NCBI RefSeq assembly: GCF_964355755.1
Contig: NC_092676.1
Span: forward strand, 2,588,288-2,652,287
Direction of reading: 5' to 3'
From: Antedon mediterranea
Lineage: Eukaryota > Echinodermata > Crinoidea > Comatulida > Antedonidae
Length of the DNA stretch: 64,000 nt
In this document: in pieces, positions 44,671 to 56,715 of the stretch
Numbering within the stretch: position 1 is the stretch's first letter
How the letters are laid out: every line of letters begins with the position of its first letter
The notes under the pieces: model-generated
What the model saw: the letters and a program-made list of their open reading frames with translations, nothing else
Databases searched by the model: none
Told to the model about the DNA's origin: nothing
Translations under genes and position numbers: made by a program

Positions 44671-45590
44671 AGTTTCATTGGCTATTAAAAAAATTAAAAT
44701 GTTTATGTTAAGCTTATAGATTTGAACCAGAAATTTTTATTTAAAAAATTGCACTATAGACTGAAGACATTTGAAGGACGTCACCTTTATGGTGCCAGTA
44801 CTTTTGGAATGAAGAAGAGCATTTCCTAATGTAATATTTAGAATTGGTTTGGAATTTCCTGAATATTTATGTTGTGTTTAATGTCTCTTTTTATTCACAA
44901 ATCTATACATATTTTACATTTAAAACATATTTGAAATAAACATGAAATATTTAAAATAAATAAATAAATGTAAATAAATAATAAAAATATATATATATGT
45001 TGAAAACTATATTTCCAGTTATTAGAAAATTATTTTTGGTAAAAGCTTCCACCCTTTTAAAATTGTTAGTAAATTAAATTATTGAAGATATTTTACATTT
45101 ATCTGGAAAATAATATTAATTGTCTACTGTACATCCATGTTTTATTTTAAATTTAATTTTAAAGATATTTAATAAACATCTTTATGAGTAAATCAAATAT
45201 TTCCAACTTTTTGCAGAATGCTGAATAATTTTTGAGTGAAATTAGTTTTCATCTTGCATACACATTTGTTGCTAGACGTTTTATATAAAATTTAGCCTGC
45301 CCTCGCTTGTCACGTATGGTACAAGCGTCATACACAAGGATTCTTTATCACTGTATCTAGCGAGCGATAAGTGGCAACTATAAAAGAAAACAGTGCCCTC
45401 GTTAGATCGCTATCCCATTGGACCACAAGTCTCTTTCACGGAGATTACACCTGTTCTCAGAATACAATTATATTTAACCTTCTCTGCTTTTATGTAATGA
45501 CATATGTCCTGTTAATAATATCAATCTATGTTGTTGCAACGAAGACGCATATTTTTACTTTCCTCGATTTATGATACTTAAAAAGAAGTA

Positions 45591-46741
45591 TTGTCCCCCT
45601 GAAAAAATAATTCTTAACAACATTTTTGTTGGATATGCCATTTTAATGTAACATAATAGTTATCCACTTTGACCAAAAATTGGATCAAATAAAAATGTAC
45701 CTAAAAAAACTGTAATTTAAAGCAAAAAATGGTCAAATTGGCTGCCAGCCAATGGGGTTTTGGTTGAATTTAACCATTTATTTTGTCATTTATAAGTGAA
45801 AACTATATTTTTTTTTCTAAGGAAGTGATTAACTATATTAAAACTACAAAATAACATATTCAAAGACTGATTTAATTAATCTTCATTTTTTCATATTTTT
45901 GGGGGACAAAACATCTTTAAAGAAACAAATGAAAAACTTAGTTTATGAAAATGTATTATATTCTGTTTATTTCTCTAATTATTACTATTGCCTCCAAATA
46001 TACAATACATTTTCAACCAGTATTTATAGTACTAAAGTACATTACATTTTATAGCATAACAATTTATGAGTTTTCTTTATATTTTTATATAGTTTTATTA
46101 CATCCTGTGTTGGTATAGTTTATAAAAGTAAACCAAGATTTTTTTTATTACGATGCATAAGACATTTAATGATGTGTTATCTTTTTTATTTTTTAAAATG
46201 ATACAGACGATAATTTTGGAAATGTTATATTTAGCTGTCAGATGTCTGATAAAAAATAAATATAAAATAATGATAAATAAAAATATCGAAAAATATCTAT
46301 GTTGTTTTCACTTACCCGGATAAACCAACATAGGCCATGTTTCTCTCAAAATGAATGCCACTGTTAAGACTGTGTGCCATCCCTGTTGTCAAGTGGTAAC
46401 AACCTAGCACAATGAATGCACTCTAACATGTTACGGAGTATTTTCCTCCAAAAACATGAAAATAAAGATTAATACAATCAGACTTTGAGACCATTTGGCA
46501 GCTTTAATCAAGTTATTCACTTTTGTAGAAAAAAAAATGTTTTCACTTATAAAATGGCATAATAAATTGTTAAATTCAACCAAAAATCCATTGGCTGGCA
46601 GCCAATTTGACTACTTTTTGCTTTAAATTACATTTTTCAGTTAAATACAATTTTTTTCAATCCAATTTTTAGTCAAAAGTGAATAACTATTATGATATTA
46701 AAAGGCATATTCAACAAAAACATTTTTGTTCAGTGGGACAA
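45591..46741. mobile_element. non-autonomous DNA transposon with long (about 250 bp) inverted repeats
   Basis: TTGTCCCCCTGAAAAAATAA at the left is mirrored by ACATTTTTGTTCAGTGGGAC-AA at the right, each flanked outside by TA (45589-45590, 46742-46743). Inverted similarity continues inward through ATTGGCTGCCAGCCAATGG (about 45736-45754) and CCATTGGCTGGCAGCCAAT (about 46588-46606), to roughly 250 bp. The centre is AT-rich without a transposase frame. A piece related to the 29667/31936 repeat is nested at about 46306. TA flanks suggest a Tc1/mariner-type mobiliser (inference). Confidence 0.85.
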
Positions 46742-48387
46742 TACATCTTTAAATAGTGAATTATTATGTTATAATAAACAAAATGATTTCACAGGAGTTT
46801 AGTTTTAAAAAACTTTGAGGTAATACTGGGCCTATCAGTAAACTTTATACTTCAAAGAGACAATTTAATTTAATACTTGTTTCGAAACCTATTATAAAAA
46901 CATGTCATTTTTAAGTGGAGAGAACAAGCTGATAGATTTCACAATTTGAACAGGATAAACTTAAGAGATAAACTTTGCTAGATATTGGATTAAGCTGATG
47001 TATAGGGGATCAAAACTGATGGACAGTGGATTAAATGTGATGGATAACTGCTGAAAGATGAGTATTAGGTGAGATTGAATAATGAATTGTGAAGAATCTT
47101 GGTTAAAGCTGATGAATAAGGGTCTAAAAGGCTAAGTGGTTGGGGGATAAAGTAAAGTTGGAACTCAATGCGAGGTTGAGTTGCTGGAGGGGATAAAAGG
47201 TAAATGACCACTGAACATAAATAATAACTTTATTGAACAGACGCTTTTAGAACAGCGGCACACGTTTTATGACGGTGCGTTCATAAGTTTAAAGAAAAAG
47301 AAAAGGAAATGAATTATACAATAGTGAAAAAGAAAAAGTACAACACTTAACTTTTGATGGAGTTATACGGTAGGCCTATATAAGTATATTTATTTGTTAT
47401 TATTATTATCAAAATTATTAATATCTTATTGTTTAAAGAAATTTTATTAGGCTATTATTGAGGATTTATTAAATTTATCATGAACAATATGTTTCAAGTG
47501 CTTTTTAATAAGAACAGTTAAAAATAATTGTAACTTTGTATAAATTAAAAATGCCTTGTGTCTCGCTTAACTTAAGCTTCTGTTTCACTAACTTAAGTGA
47601 CATTTTGTCCTATAAAGGCATCCTCCCATGTTTTACTATTTCATTTTAATCTCAAAATGATGTCTATTTTGTACCTAGATTACCTGAATGAACCAGCAAT
47701 AGAACAGGATAAAATTCACTAAGTAAAACAGTCATTAAACATCCCTATCCATAAATAGTCATCATTATCATCATCATTTTCTGCTGAATAATAAAGTTTA
47801 CATAAACAATTTGATTCAATAATTTAATAAGAACAGATAATTGTAACTTTATTTAAAATATAAATAGTAAAAGAAAGCATTATTGCAAACTGATAGTAAT
47901 ATGTCTATTGTGTATCTAGCTTTACCTTGATGAACCATCAATAGAACAGGATAAAATTCAATAAGTAAACAATTTATTCAACACCCCTCTCTATAAATAG
48001 TATAGTCGTCATCATCATCATCCTCCTCATTCACTGCTGAATATAAATTTATAAGGTTCCCAGAAATTTCTTTCCTGATTTTTAAAAACTCAACTATATT
48101 TGTCATCTAATAGGATGTTTTTAGTCAGTTAGAATATAATTTTAAAGTAAAAATTATCTAAAACATCTTTTATCCTTTAAAAATCATGTAAATCAAATGT
48201 AAGTGAAATTGATGATCTGCAGAAAGGAAAATGCAAATATAGAAGTCTAGAAATATTAATTGCCCTTTTTTGTGTACGTGATTACAATTTTTAAATAAAC
48301 TTTTTTTTTGTTGCTGTGAATGTGATCACATTTTTGGTCAAAGTGAATAGCACTATTATTACATCATGGGAAGCTGAAACTTATAAC
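46742..48387. other. non-coding stretch with a diffuse duplication
   Basis: Two similar segments (about 47640-47800 and 47890-48040) share GAACCAGCAATAGAACAGGA / GAACCATCAATAGAACAGGA, then AAAATTCA and TCATCATCATC. This is a diverged duplication of about 240 bp. No coding frame was seen. Confidence 0.55.
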
Positions 48388-50260
48388 TGGGGCTACCATC
48401 AACTTAATTTTCATCTACTACCTATGCTAAGTAATCTCTGTTTAACCTCTAAGTACTGGGCCTACCATCAACTTAATTTTCATCTACTACCTATGCTAAG
48501 TAATCTCTGTTTAACCTCTAAGTACTGGGCCTACCATCAACTTAATTTTCATCTACTACCTATGCTAAGTAATCTCTGTTTAACCTCTAAGTACTGGGCC
48601 TACCATCAACTTAATTTTCATCTACTACCTATGCTAAGTAATCTCTGTTTAACCTCTAAGTACTGGGCCTACCATCAACTTAATTTTCATCTACTACCTA
48701 TGCTAAGTAATCTCTGTTTAACCTCTAAGTACTGGGCCTACCATCAACTTAATTTTCATCTACTACCTATGCTAAGTAATCTCTGTTTAACCTCTAAGTA
48801 CTGGGCCTACCATCAACTTAATTTTCATCTACTACCTATGCTAAGTAATCTCTGTTTAACCTCTAAGTACTGGGCCTACCATCAACTTAATTTTCATCTA
48901 CTACCTATGCTAAGTAATCTCTGTTTAACCTCTCTAAGTACTGGGCCTACCATCAACTTAATTTTCATCTACTACCTATGCTAAGTAATCTCTGTTTAAC
49001 CTCTAAGTACTGGGCCTACCATCAACTTAATTTTCATCTACTACCTATGCTAAGTAATCTCTGTTTAACCTCTAAGTACTGGGCCTACCATCAACTTAAT
49101 TTTCATCTACTACCTATGCTAAGTAATCTCTGTTTAACCTCTAAGTACTGGGCCTACCATCAACTTAATTTTCATCTACTACCTATGCTAAGTAATCTCT
49201 GTTTAACCTCTAAGTACTGGGCCTACCATCAACTTAATTTTCATCTACTACCTATGCTAAGTAATCTCTGTTTAACCTCTAAGTACTGGGCCTACCATCA
49301 ACTTAATTTTCATCTACTACCTATGCTAAGTAATCTCTGTTTAACCTCTAAGTACTGGGCCTACCATCAACTTAATTTTCATCTACTACCTATGCTAAGT
49401 AATCTCTGTTTAACCTCTAAGTACTGGGCCTACCATCAACTTAATTTTCATCTACTACCTATGCTAAGTAATCTCTGTTTAACCTCTAAGTACTGGGCCT
49501 ACCATCAACTTAATTTTCATCTACTACCTATGCTAAGTAATCTCTGTTTAACCTCTAAGTACTGGGCCTACCATCAACTTAATTTTCATCTACTACCTAT
49601 GCTAAGTAATCTCTGTTTAACCTCTAAGTACTGGGCCTACCATCAACTTAATTTTCATCTACTACCTATGCTAAGTAATCTCTGTTTAACCTCTCTAAGT
49701 ACTGGGCCTACCATCAACTTAATTTTCATCTACTACCTATGCTAAGTAATCTCTGTTTAACCTCTAAGTACTGGGCCTACCATCAACTTAATTTTCATCT
49801 ACTACCTATGCTAAGTAATCTCTGTTTAACCTCTAAGTACTGGGCCTACCATCAACTTAATTTTCATCTACTACCTATGCTAAGTAATCTCTGTTTAACC
49901 TCTAAGTACTGGGCCTACCATCAACTTAATTTTCATCTACTACCTATACTAAGCAAACTCTGTTTAACCTCTAAGTACTGGGCCTACCATCAACTTAATT
50001 TTCATCTACTACCTATGCTAAGCAAACTCTGTTTAACCTCTAAGTACTGGGCCTACCATCAACTTAATTTTCATCTACTACTGTACCTATTCTAAGCAAA
50101 CTCTGTTTAACCTCTAAGTGCTGGGCCTACCATCAACTTAATTTTCATCTACTACTGTACCTATTCTAAGCAAACTCTGTTTAACCTCTAAGTGCTGGGC
50201 CTACCATCAACTTAATTTTCATCTACTACTGTACCTATTCTAAGCAAACTCTGTTTAACC
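48388..50260 (+). repeat. 69-bp satellite, 27 copies, with a 761-bp higher-order period
   Basis: The segment starting ACCATCAACTTAATTTTCAT recurs every 69 bp from 48395 to 50203 (27 starts). Units are almost identical until the last few, which change to AAGCAAACTC and then gain 5 bp (CTGTA). Two units carry an extra CT (at 48931 and 49692), exactly 761 bp apart (10 x 69 + 71), so an 11-unit block was copied as a whole. 69 bp is 23 codons without a stop, which creates apparent proteins of 222, 255 and 118 residues. They lack a plausible start, splice or homology context, and I reject them as genes. Confidence 0.97.
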
Positions 50261-50396
50261 TCTACACTATCAAACTTTATGTGTCAAAAAATATGGACCT
50301 GATGATGTCATATCACTACCATATTCGGGTATATCACTACCATATTTGGGTATATCACTCTTTATTTCAAACTTTTTGACAGTGTAGACAGAGCTA
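50261..50396 (+). mobile_element. MITE family A copy 13, inserted at the satellite edge
   Basis: TCTACACTATCAAACTTTAT begins directly where the last 69-bp unit breaks off (after TTTAACC), and TTTGACAGTGTAGACAGAGC ends it. Satellite-like text (AATAAGCAAACTCTTTTTAA, CCTACCATCAACTTAATTAT) resumes on the far side, so the element sits within the last, decayed unit. Confidence 0.88.
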
Positions 50397-50449
50397 ATAA
50401 GCAAACTCTTTTTAACCTACCATCAACTTAATTATTGTTCACATGTTAA

Positions 50450-53400
50450 GAGCCATCATATTATTTAGATGCGAACATGACTCTGTAATACGCCACTGTA
50501 TATTAACTTGTTAAGAGAGTGTTTGTTTAATAGTTTTTACCAAGATCCCTTGACAAGAGACAGGGAATGTGTTTTGCCAATGTTTTCATTCTAAACTTAT
50601 CCTTACAAAGCAGACCAATTTAGCCACGACATTCATACTTAAATGACAGACGCCTTTGATTGTGTTCCAACCTTCCAAGAAAATGGTTAATGATTACGGT
50701 CAGTTTGATCAAAACAATTGCTAATTTCGAAAACACAACAATGTCTTTTATTAATTTGTTCCTCTGTGTCCACACCCTTTGAGCATAAACTTAATAATAC
50801 TATCTTTAAGCCTTGTACTCTTTTTTTTTGGTTGCGGGTAGATCTATGCCAGGTCAGGGCTTGTAAATCTCCACCAGATGCTTAGATCTCGTACCCTGTG
50901 TTCTTTAGAGGTGGTGCTACTGTTAAAAAGAATTCTCCGAGTGATCTTAACATAATTCAGTTTGTTACAAAGTGTAGAACATGTTTGTTTTTAATGTTTC
51001 TTGTTATGCTTTGCCTTGTCATATACTAACATCCTCCCTAGATAGTCTTAATTATACTCCAGTTGACTTCCTTTAACTCTTATCGTTTTTCTTACAACCG
51101 GTAATTTTTTAAATACTAATTAAATTTCAAATTGAAAGGACAATACTGTCTCCATGTTGTGATTGAGTGATCAAACTTCAAAAATATATATATACTTCGT
51201 ATTTTATGATATTAGACAGCGTTATCAGTTCATTTATGTACAGGCCTACCGAGTACCAGAAACCTATATTTTTGGGAATAAACTTCCCAAGCAAGGGGAT
51301 GGAAAAAAAGCTATGTTGGGATCTTAATTTTAAAGTATATTGAATGTAGTAGGGACAGAAAAAAAGCTACGTTGGGATCACATACAAGGGCACAGAAAGA
51401 AAGTTATGTTGGGATCTTAATTAAGTATATGAATATATATTGAAAAAAGCAAGGTTAGAATTTTAATTTTGAGGTAGATTTGATGTTGTGTATAAGTGAT
51501 GATAACTTCATTAACAAAACAACTCGCTCTATCCACCACCAGATAGACTTTCTTCATCAGTGCTTCCATGAGTGAATGATTAGTTAATAAGAGCAGGGAC
51601 GTTAGTTGATCAGACACAGTAATGATTTGATGTTTACATATAATAAAAACTTCACGATTTCTTGTTAATTCTGGAAGATTTGATTGATGTTTTTGTCAGT
51701 TTCTTTGCTGTTTTAAAATGTTGTATTTGTTATCTGAGGCGCCTTGAAGCTAAGGTGGTTACACCTTGTGAGGCACCTCTGTGTAAAATATTGAATACAA
51801 AAAAAAACAACAAAACAAAAAAAAATAAGAAATGAAATTCTGTAATGATTGATTTTGACATTTATATGTCATCATTAGAAATCATATAACAAAACTAATT
51901 CAATAATTTTTGCTATTTCTTCTATCGTTCCATAATTTCTATTGCTATTGCTGCGAACGGAAAAAAAAAATGTTACCTACGCAACTAGAAAATAGTTGAT
52001 TAATTAAAGTTAAAAGCTTGATATAAAAATACTGTCAGAACATATAATAATGTTCTGGCTTGTATAGAAAGAAATTGATCTGAAAAAGAATTAGTATAAA
52101 AGTGACTAACATCATGAAGATATATGATACACGTTAAGTAGAACATTCCTAATATACGGTAATATTTCTCCTATCATAATTGTTAGATGAATGATTAAAA
52201 AATAATAAACAGTCAAATAAATATGGTTTGATTGATTATTTAAATATAAATATGGAATAAACCATTATTATTTACTTGTTCATGTTATTCCTTGAATTTA
52301 GACTGATTGATCAAAAATGTTGTTGTTTTCTAGTTGGTACAATGTGACCTGGTTTAGCATAAAAAAACATTGAATTGTCATCTAAATCAGATACTGTATG
52401 ATTGATTGGATAAGAATCTGTGTTGACTTTATCATAAGAAAATGACTAATAGAATTTGAAAGAATGGTTACAACTTTACCTTTTTTTTTTAGTTGCCAAG
52501 ATGTTGTAAAGGTCGTACTACTCCGTGTAAGATCCGGTCCTACACCCCCAAATCACAAAAGTGCTACTGTGGGTTTTTCCCATCAGACGTTTCCTTGTAT
52601 TTGTCTACCACTTGAGGTTTGCTCAAGTTCATAAATAGTAAGAGATGATTTTAAGTGGAAATATTTGATTTAAAAAACATGTCTATTTCGTGCCAAGCTT
52701 GTCTGGAAAAGAAATGATGATGGTGGCATGTTGGGGTTAATGGAATTTACCATGGTTTAGATAGGGGTTTTATTCGAGTTGTAATGTTCTTTTTGGAGAG
52801 AAATAGACCAGTGTCAGTTTATCCAGGTAAGGTAAGCGCCACTAATAGACTACCAACACCACTTTTGGTTTTTGTAATTTAGCAATTTGTTTATTTCAAC
52901 CAATTTATTAAAATATTATTATATATGTGAAATTTAACCATGTTGTAGATGAAAATGAAAAACCTAAGTATGACATTTTTTACCTTTATTTTGCAAGTTT
53001 TGTGGGACGATACATACCAAACAAGTCCTCATAACCTTTACATCCCACATCATTGTTAACCAAAAGAAATTTCTTGTCAAACTAAATAATCTACCAAACT
53101 TAATCAACAGTAAGGTAATTGTTTTCATTCAAAATGATTTATTCCAAATCATAATTTATAGAAAATAGAAATTGAACAAGGAAGTGTAGTAGCAAGCAAG
53201 ACAAATAAAGTATCATATTCGTGCAAGGTAGAATAGAAAGCTGATATGTATCGCACTTTAACGCTTTAGAAAGAATGCACATTTTTCAGCTGTTAGTACC
53301 AGTACAATTTGATTGGAACAAACACTTTGAATGTGGGTCGTGGAGATATAAGTTGCATTGCTTAATGCAGGTATTTACTGAAATATAATACTGCTTGGAA

Positions 53401-54052
53401 ATAATAAGTTCCATTGATTATTGATATCATGTGCTTTGTAAGCATTATCACTTTCAAAACTGCATCTATTACGCCATGTATGCAAATACGTCGACACGTT
53501 ATTCTGTCGAGGCTTAAATTCAATCTCCACGTTTTTATATTTGATGGGGTTAATTATAATTCGAGGTAATCTGTGCCTGCTATATTCTTAGCTTTATATA
53601 ATATCTATAAATGATGTGTTACTGTGTTACCTATTTTTTATTTAAATTTGTAATTATCTCCTTTTATAGTACTTTTCAAACCTTGTTTGTAGTTGAATCT
53701 CGTTTTGCAACTATTTAGTTGTATTATTATTATTTGTATTGTTGGTGTTGTTCCTAAATAAAATGGAATTGAATTAAATTGAAAACATTCACAGGTTTCC
53801 ACCATGCATGTTTGTTTGAAATAAAGCACACTGATTGGATAAAAGTTTGATGACTACTAACAGTCCAAATCAGCCAAGCGTGACTATTACCAAAAATACT
53901 GGTATACCTACAAGTTTACTGAGATTAGTTATTATAAAACAAAACTGTTTAAATGCAACACATATATATATATATTGCAATAAAATCATGTAGATCATTC
54001 AACATGAGGATTGACTAGGTTGTATTGTAGTCCACTCAACTTGAAATTTTCT
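50450..54052. other. AT-rich non-coding stretch with a few repeats
   Basis: Contains three decayed copies of GCTA(T/C)GTTGGGATC (51311, 51367, 51404). A GTTTATCCAGGTAAGG element at about 52816 is related to 31936. A (TA)n run lies near 53957. The frames at 51417-51617 and 53638-53829 have no support. Confidence 0.45.
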
Positions 54053-54194
54053 AAAGCTCTGTCTACACTATCAAACTTTATGTGACAAAAAATGTGATGT
54101 GCCCATACGTGGAAATGATGATAAATCATATCACTACCATTGGGCACATCACACTTTTTTGTCAAACTAATTTGATAGTGTAGATAGAGATTTA
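54053..54194 (+). mobile_element. MITE family A copy 14
   Basis: Left end AAAGCTCTGTCTACACTATC; interior GTGATGTGCCCATACGTGGA; right end AATTTGATAGTGTAGATAGA. Confidence 0.88.
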
Positions 54195-54292
54195 GGTGTA
54201 AACCAAACATGTTTTAGAAAGTTGATACAAAATGACAACACACCTCCCTCACTGATTTCACATTACCAGAATAATTTGAAAGATATTTATTG

Positions 54293-54600
54293 AAATCAAA
54301 TATCCATGGACCGTGAGTTCACCATGTCAACCTTATTTGTGTCCCTCTAGTTTTGGGTGCAATGATGTTCCTGTCAACCGTGTGTGTTGGAGAAGTGATA
54401 AAGCATACAAATGTCTATGCTCCATTCAAAAACTTAGAGTAGTGTATCAAATATCTGTCGACCATGAGTGAGTCGTGTCAACCTTATTTTTGTCCCTCTA
54501 GTTTTGGGTGCAATGATGTTCCTGTCAACCGTGTGTGTTGGAGAAGTGATAAAGCATACAAATGTCTATGTTCCGTACCAATAGAGAGGTTAACTACAGC
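54293..54600 (+). repeat. tandem duplication (151-bp offset) with a cysteine-rich open frame
   Basis: TTTTGGGTGCAATGATGTTC and TGTGTTGGAGAAGTGATAAA occur in both copies, starting at 54351 and 54502 for the first phrase. One frame is open in each copy and reads FGCNDVPVNRVCWRSDKAYK then CLC, with cysteines spaced x8, x8, x1. The spacing is only loosely EGF-like. A CCCTCTAG acceptor-like site precedes each. I cannot tell a duplicated exon from a non-coding duplication. Confidence 0.6.
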
Positions 54601-56552
54601 CCTATATCCGACTGAGTCAAATGGATATGCCACAGTTTTTACTGACATTTTTTTATTTGAATCCTATTCATGAATCTCAATAAATTGTCTGTTTTTGTAA
54701 AAGTTCCACTAATAACATCTTTTAAATGTTTGTGTTCTAAATTATGTATTTAACTAAGTGTATATCTTTTGGATAATTGCAAAAGGGAAAACCATCATGT
54801 GTTTTCCGCCGGACATTAATTATATTTTTGAAAATGTCACCCACATTCAGTTCAATTATCTGCGATATAGTTTATTATACTTGCGTATATGTAGTGTTTT
54901 ATGGAAGCCGATCTCTGCCTGGAACTGCATTTAGCCTGTCTTACACGGGATAATTTTACAATAAATTGCCCATTTTATTTTCTAGGACAACTATTAAAAC
55001 CCATATAAATAAAACGGAAATAATGTTTCCGATAGAAACTGCAACAAGCAAGGTGTGTTTAATTAAGTATTATTTTTTTTTAGAGTATTTAAGCACTGTC
55101 ATTGATTTCTGAGTATAGATGTATGAAATCATTTACTTTAACATTAATCACTTTTGATGTTACAACAAATAAACCATCCAAAAACGAAAGTGATAGTTCT
55201 AAATGAAATGCCATAATTATTTGATTATGATTGAAAATATTGAAAATATTATCTGTTTTTGTGATACATTTGGTGGTGACAGAATATATCCAAATGAATG
55301 TTCATATCTGTCATTTAAAAACTGCTTTCTTTGCCTACAAATTCCAAAATTGGGTCTCGATTATTTGGGTTACGATTTCCTTAATTACTTTAGTATGGTC
55401 AAGATTTCTGCACCATGTGTGAATTAGAACTACCCCCTCTATATTTGAAAAAGTTTTGTTCAATAGAAGTAGGTATAGCAGTCAATATATTAAAAGATTA
55501 TTTAAATATATTTGAAGATCATTCAAGTATTTGTTTAAAAAATATATAATTGAGATAGTTTTTAATACATTATTTGAGATGGTTTGAAAAAAATAAATTT
55601 GATACAAAAAGGATTAAAATTTCTAAATTTAAAAAAATTAACATAATATTGTGCCTAAATAAATACTAATATACTAATTTTATCTTAAAATATTAAGAAA
55701 TTGTTCTGTTTTGACTATTTTAATGTCAATCTGCCAGTCGATATGTTTTTGTACTTTTATTAATTAAACCCATCTTAAATAAACAATTTAATGATTTAAT
55801 TTTTTATACACAATGAAAAAAAAATGTACTGGGGAGTAAAACTACAATATAAATCAAAAAACAATCATATTATAAAAATAAAATCTCATTACAATTAATA
55901 ATTTCAACAATTAATTTTGGCAGTTGAGTTCCTAAAGCATGAAATATATTAGAGAAAAAATAGCTGAATTAAATTGTAATGTTATCAAAGAATGTTTTTA
56001 AGCTTTTATTTTCATAACAGTTGTCCATCTTAATATAATACTGTATTATCTTCATATTCCACTAAACCCTTTAATAAGAATTTTCCCCATCTTAAGAATA
56101 CTTGTCAAATTTTATGAAATATGAATTGAATTGCGACAAAACAATTACGTATCAGATTTATCGTTTGTGTTTTTTGCGATAATCTGAACGATTCGAACGA
56201 TTCCATCGCTTTCTGTTCATGAATACATTCATAGATTTTACGGTTCTTCTGCAGTCAATGATATCGTTAAATTGTCTCAGGTTTTGTAGGGCGTCAATGT
56301 CTCCGTGAAAGTGTTCGGTAGTGTCTAACTTGTGTTATTCTCTTCTCGTCATCTAATGATATATTACTCTTGGTTATCAACTTGTAATCTTTATTGTTTC
56401 TTCTCTCGGTGTCAGAAGATTTATGGCGTGAACAATCTAATATCCGTATTTTGTCTTCTTTATTCATCAAACTAATTACTTATGATCTCATCATATATAT
56501 TTGTTACTTTTTTTCTGCTATTGGTAAGCTATAATGGATAAACTATAGAACA
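54601..56552. other. AT-rich non-coding stretch, nothing recognised
   Basis: Low-complexity A/T sequence. The overlapping frames at 55203-55427 are without homology or splice support. Confidence 0.4.
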
Positions 56553-56715
56553 ATAGAACCTTTATTAAAGGAACGATTTTGGTACCAAAGAAAGTGTCGC
56601 CTTAATATGGTTGTCCAATGAATAGGAGATGGCGATACTGTTGAAAAATAATTTGCTTCTCATTCATTTCACAGTAAACTGTCCATACATATGATTGTCC
56701 CATGCATAGGGGTTT
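56553..56715. repeat. dispersed 'AAGG-ACA / GTCCCATG' repeat
   Basis: ACCTTTATTAAAGGAACGAT, CGCCTTAATATGGTTGTCCA and GATTGTCCCATGCATAGGGG resemble the dispersed repeat at 26225 and 29910. Decayed copy. Confidence 0.45.

Noticed and set aside
45371-45420. TATAAAAG promoter-like box near 45380
   Set aside because: Single motif in AT-rich DNA with no transcript or coding sequence following.
48316-50095. Apparent proteins of 222, 255 and 118 residues with 23-residue repeats
   Set aside because: They are translations of the 69-bp satellite; the frame shifts only where a unit gained 2 bp. No start context, splice sites or homology.
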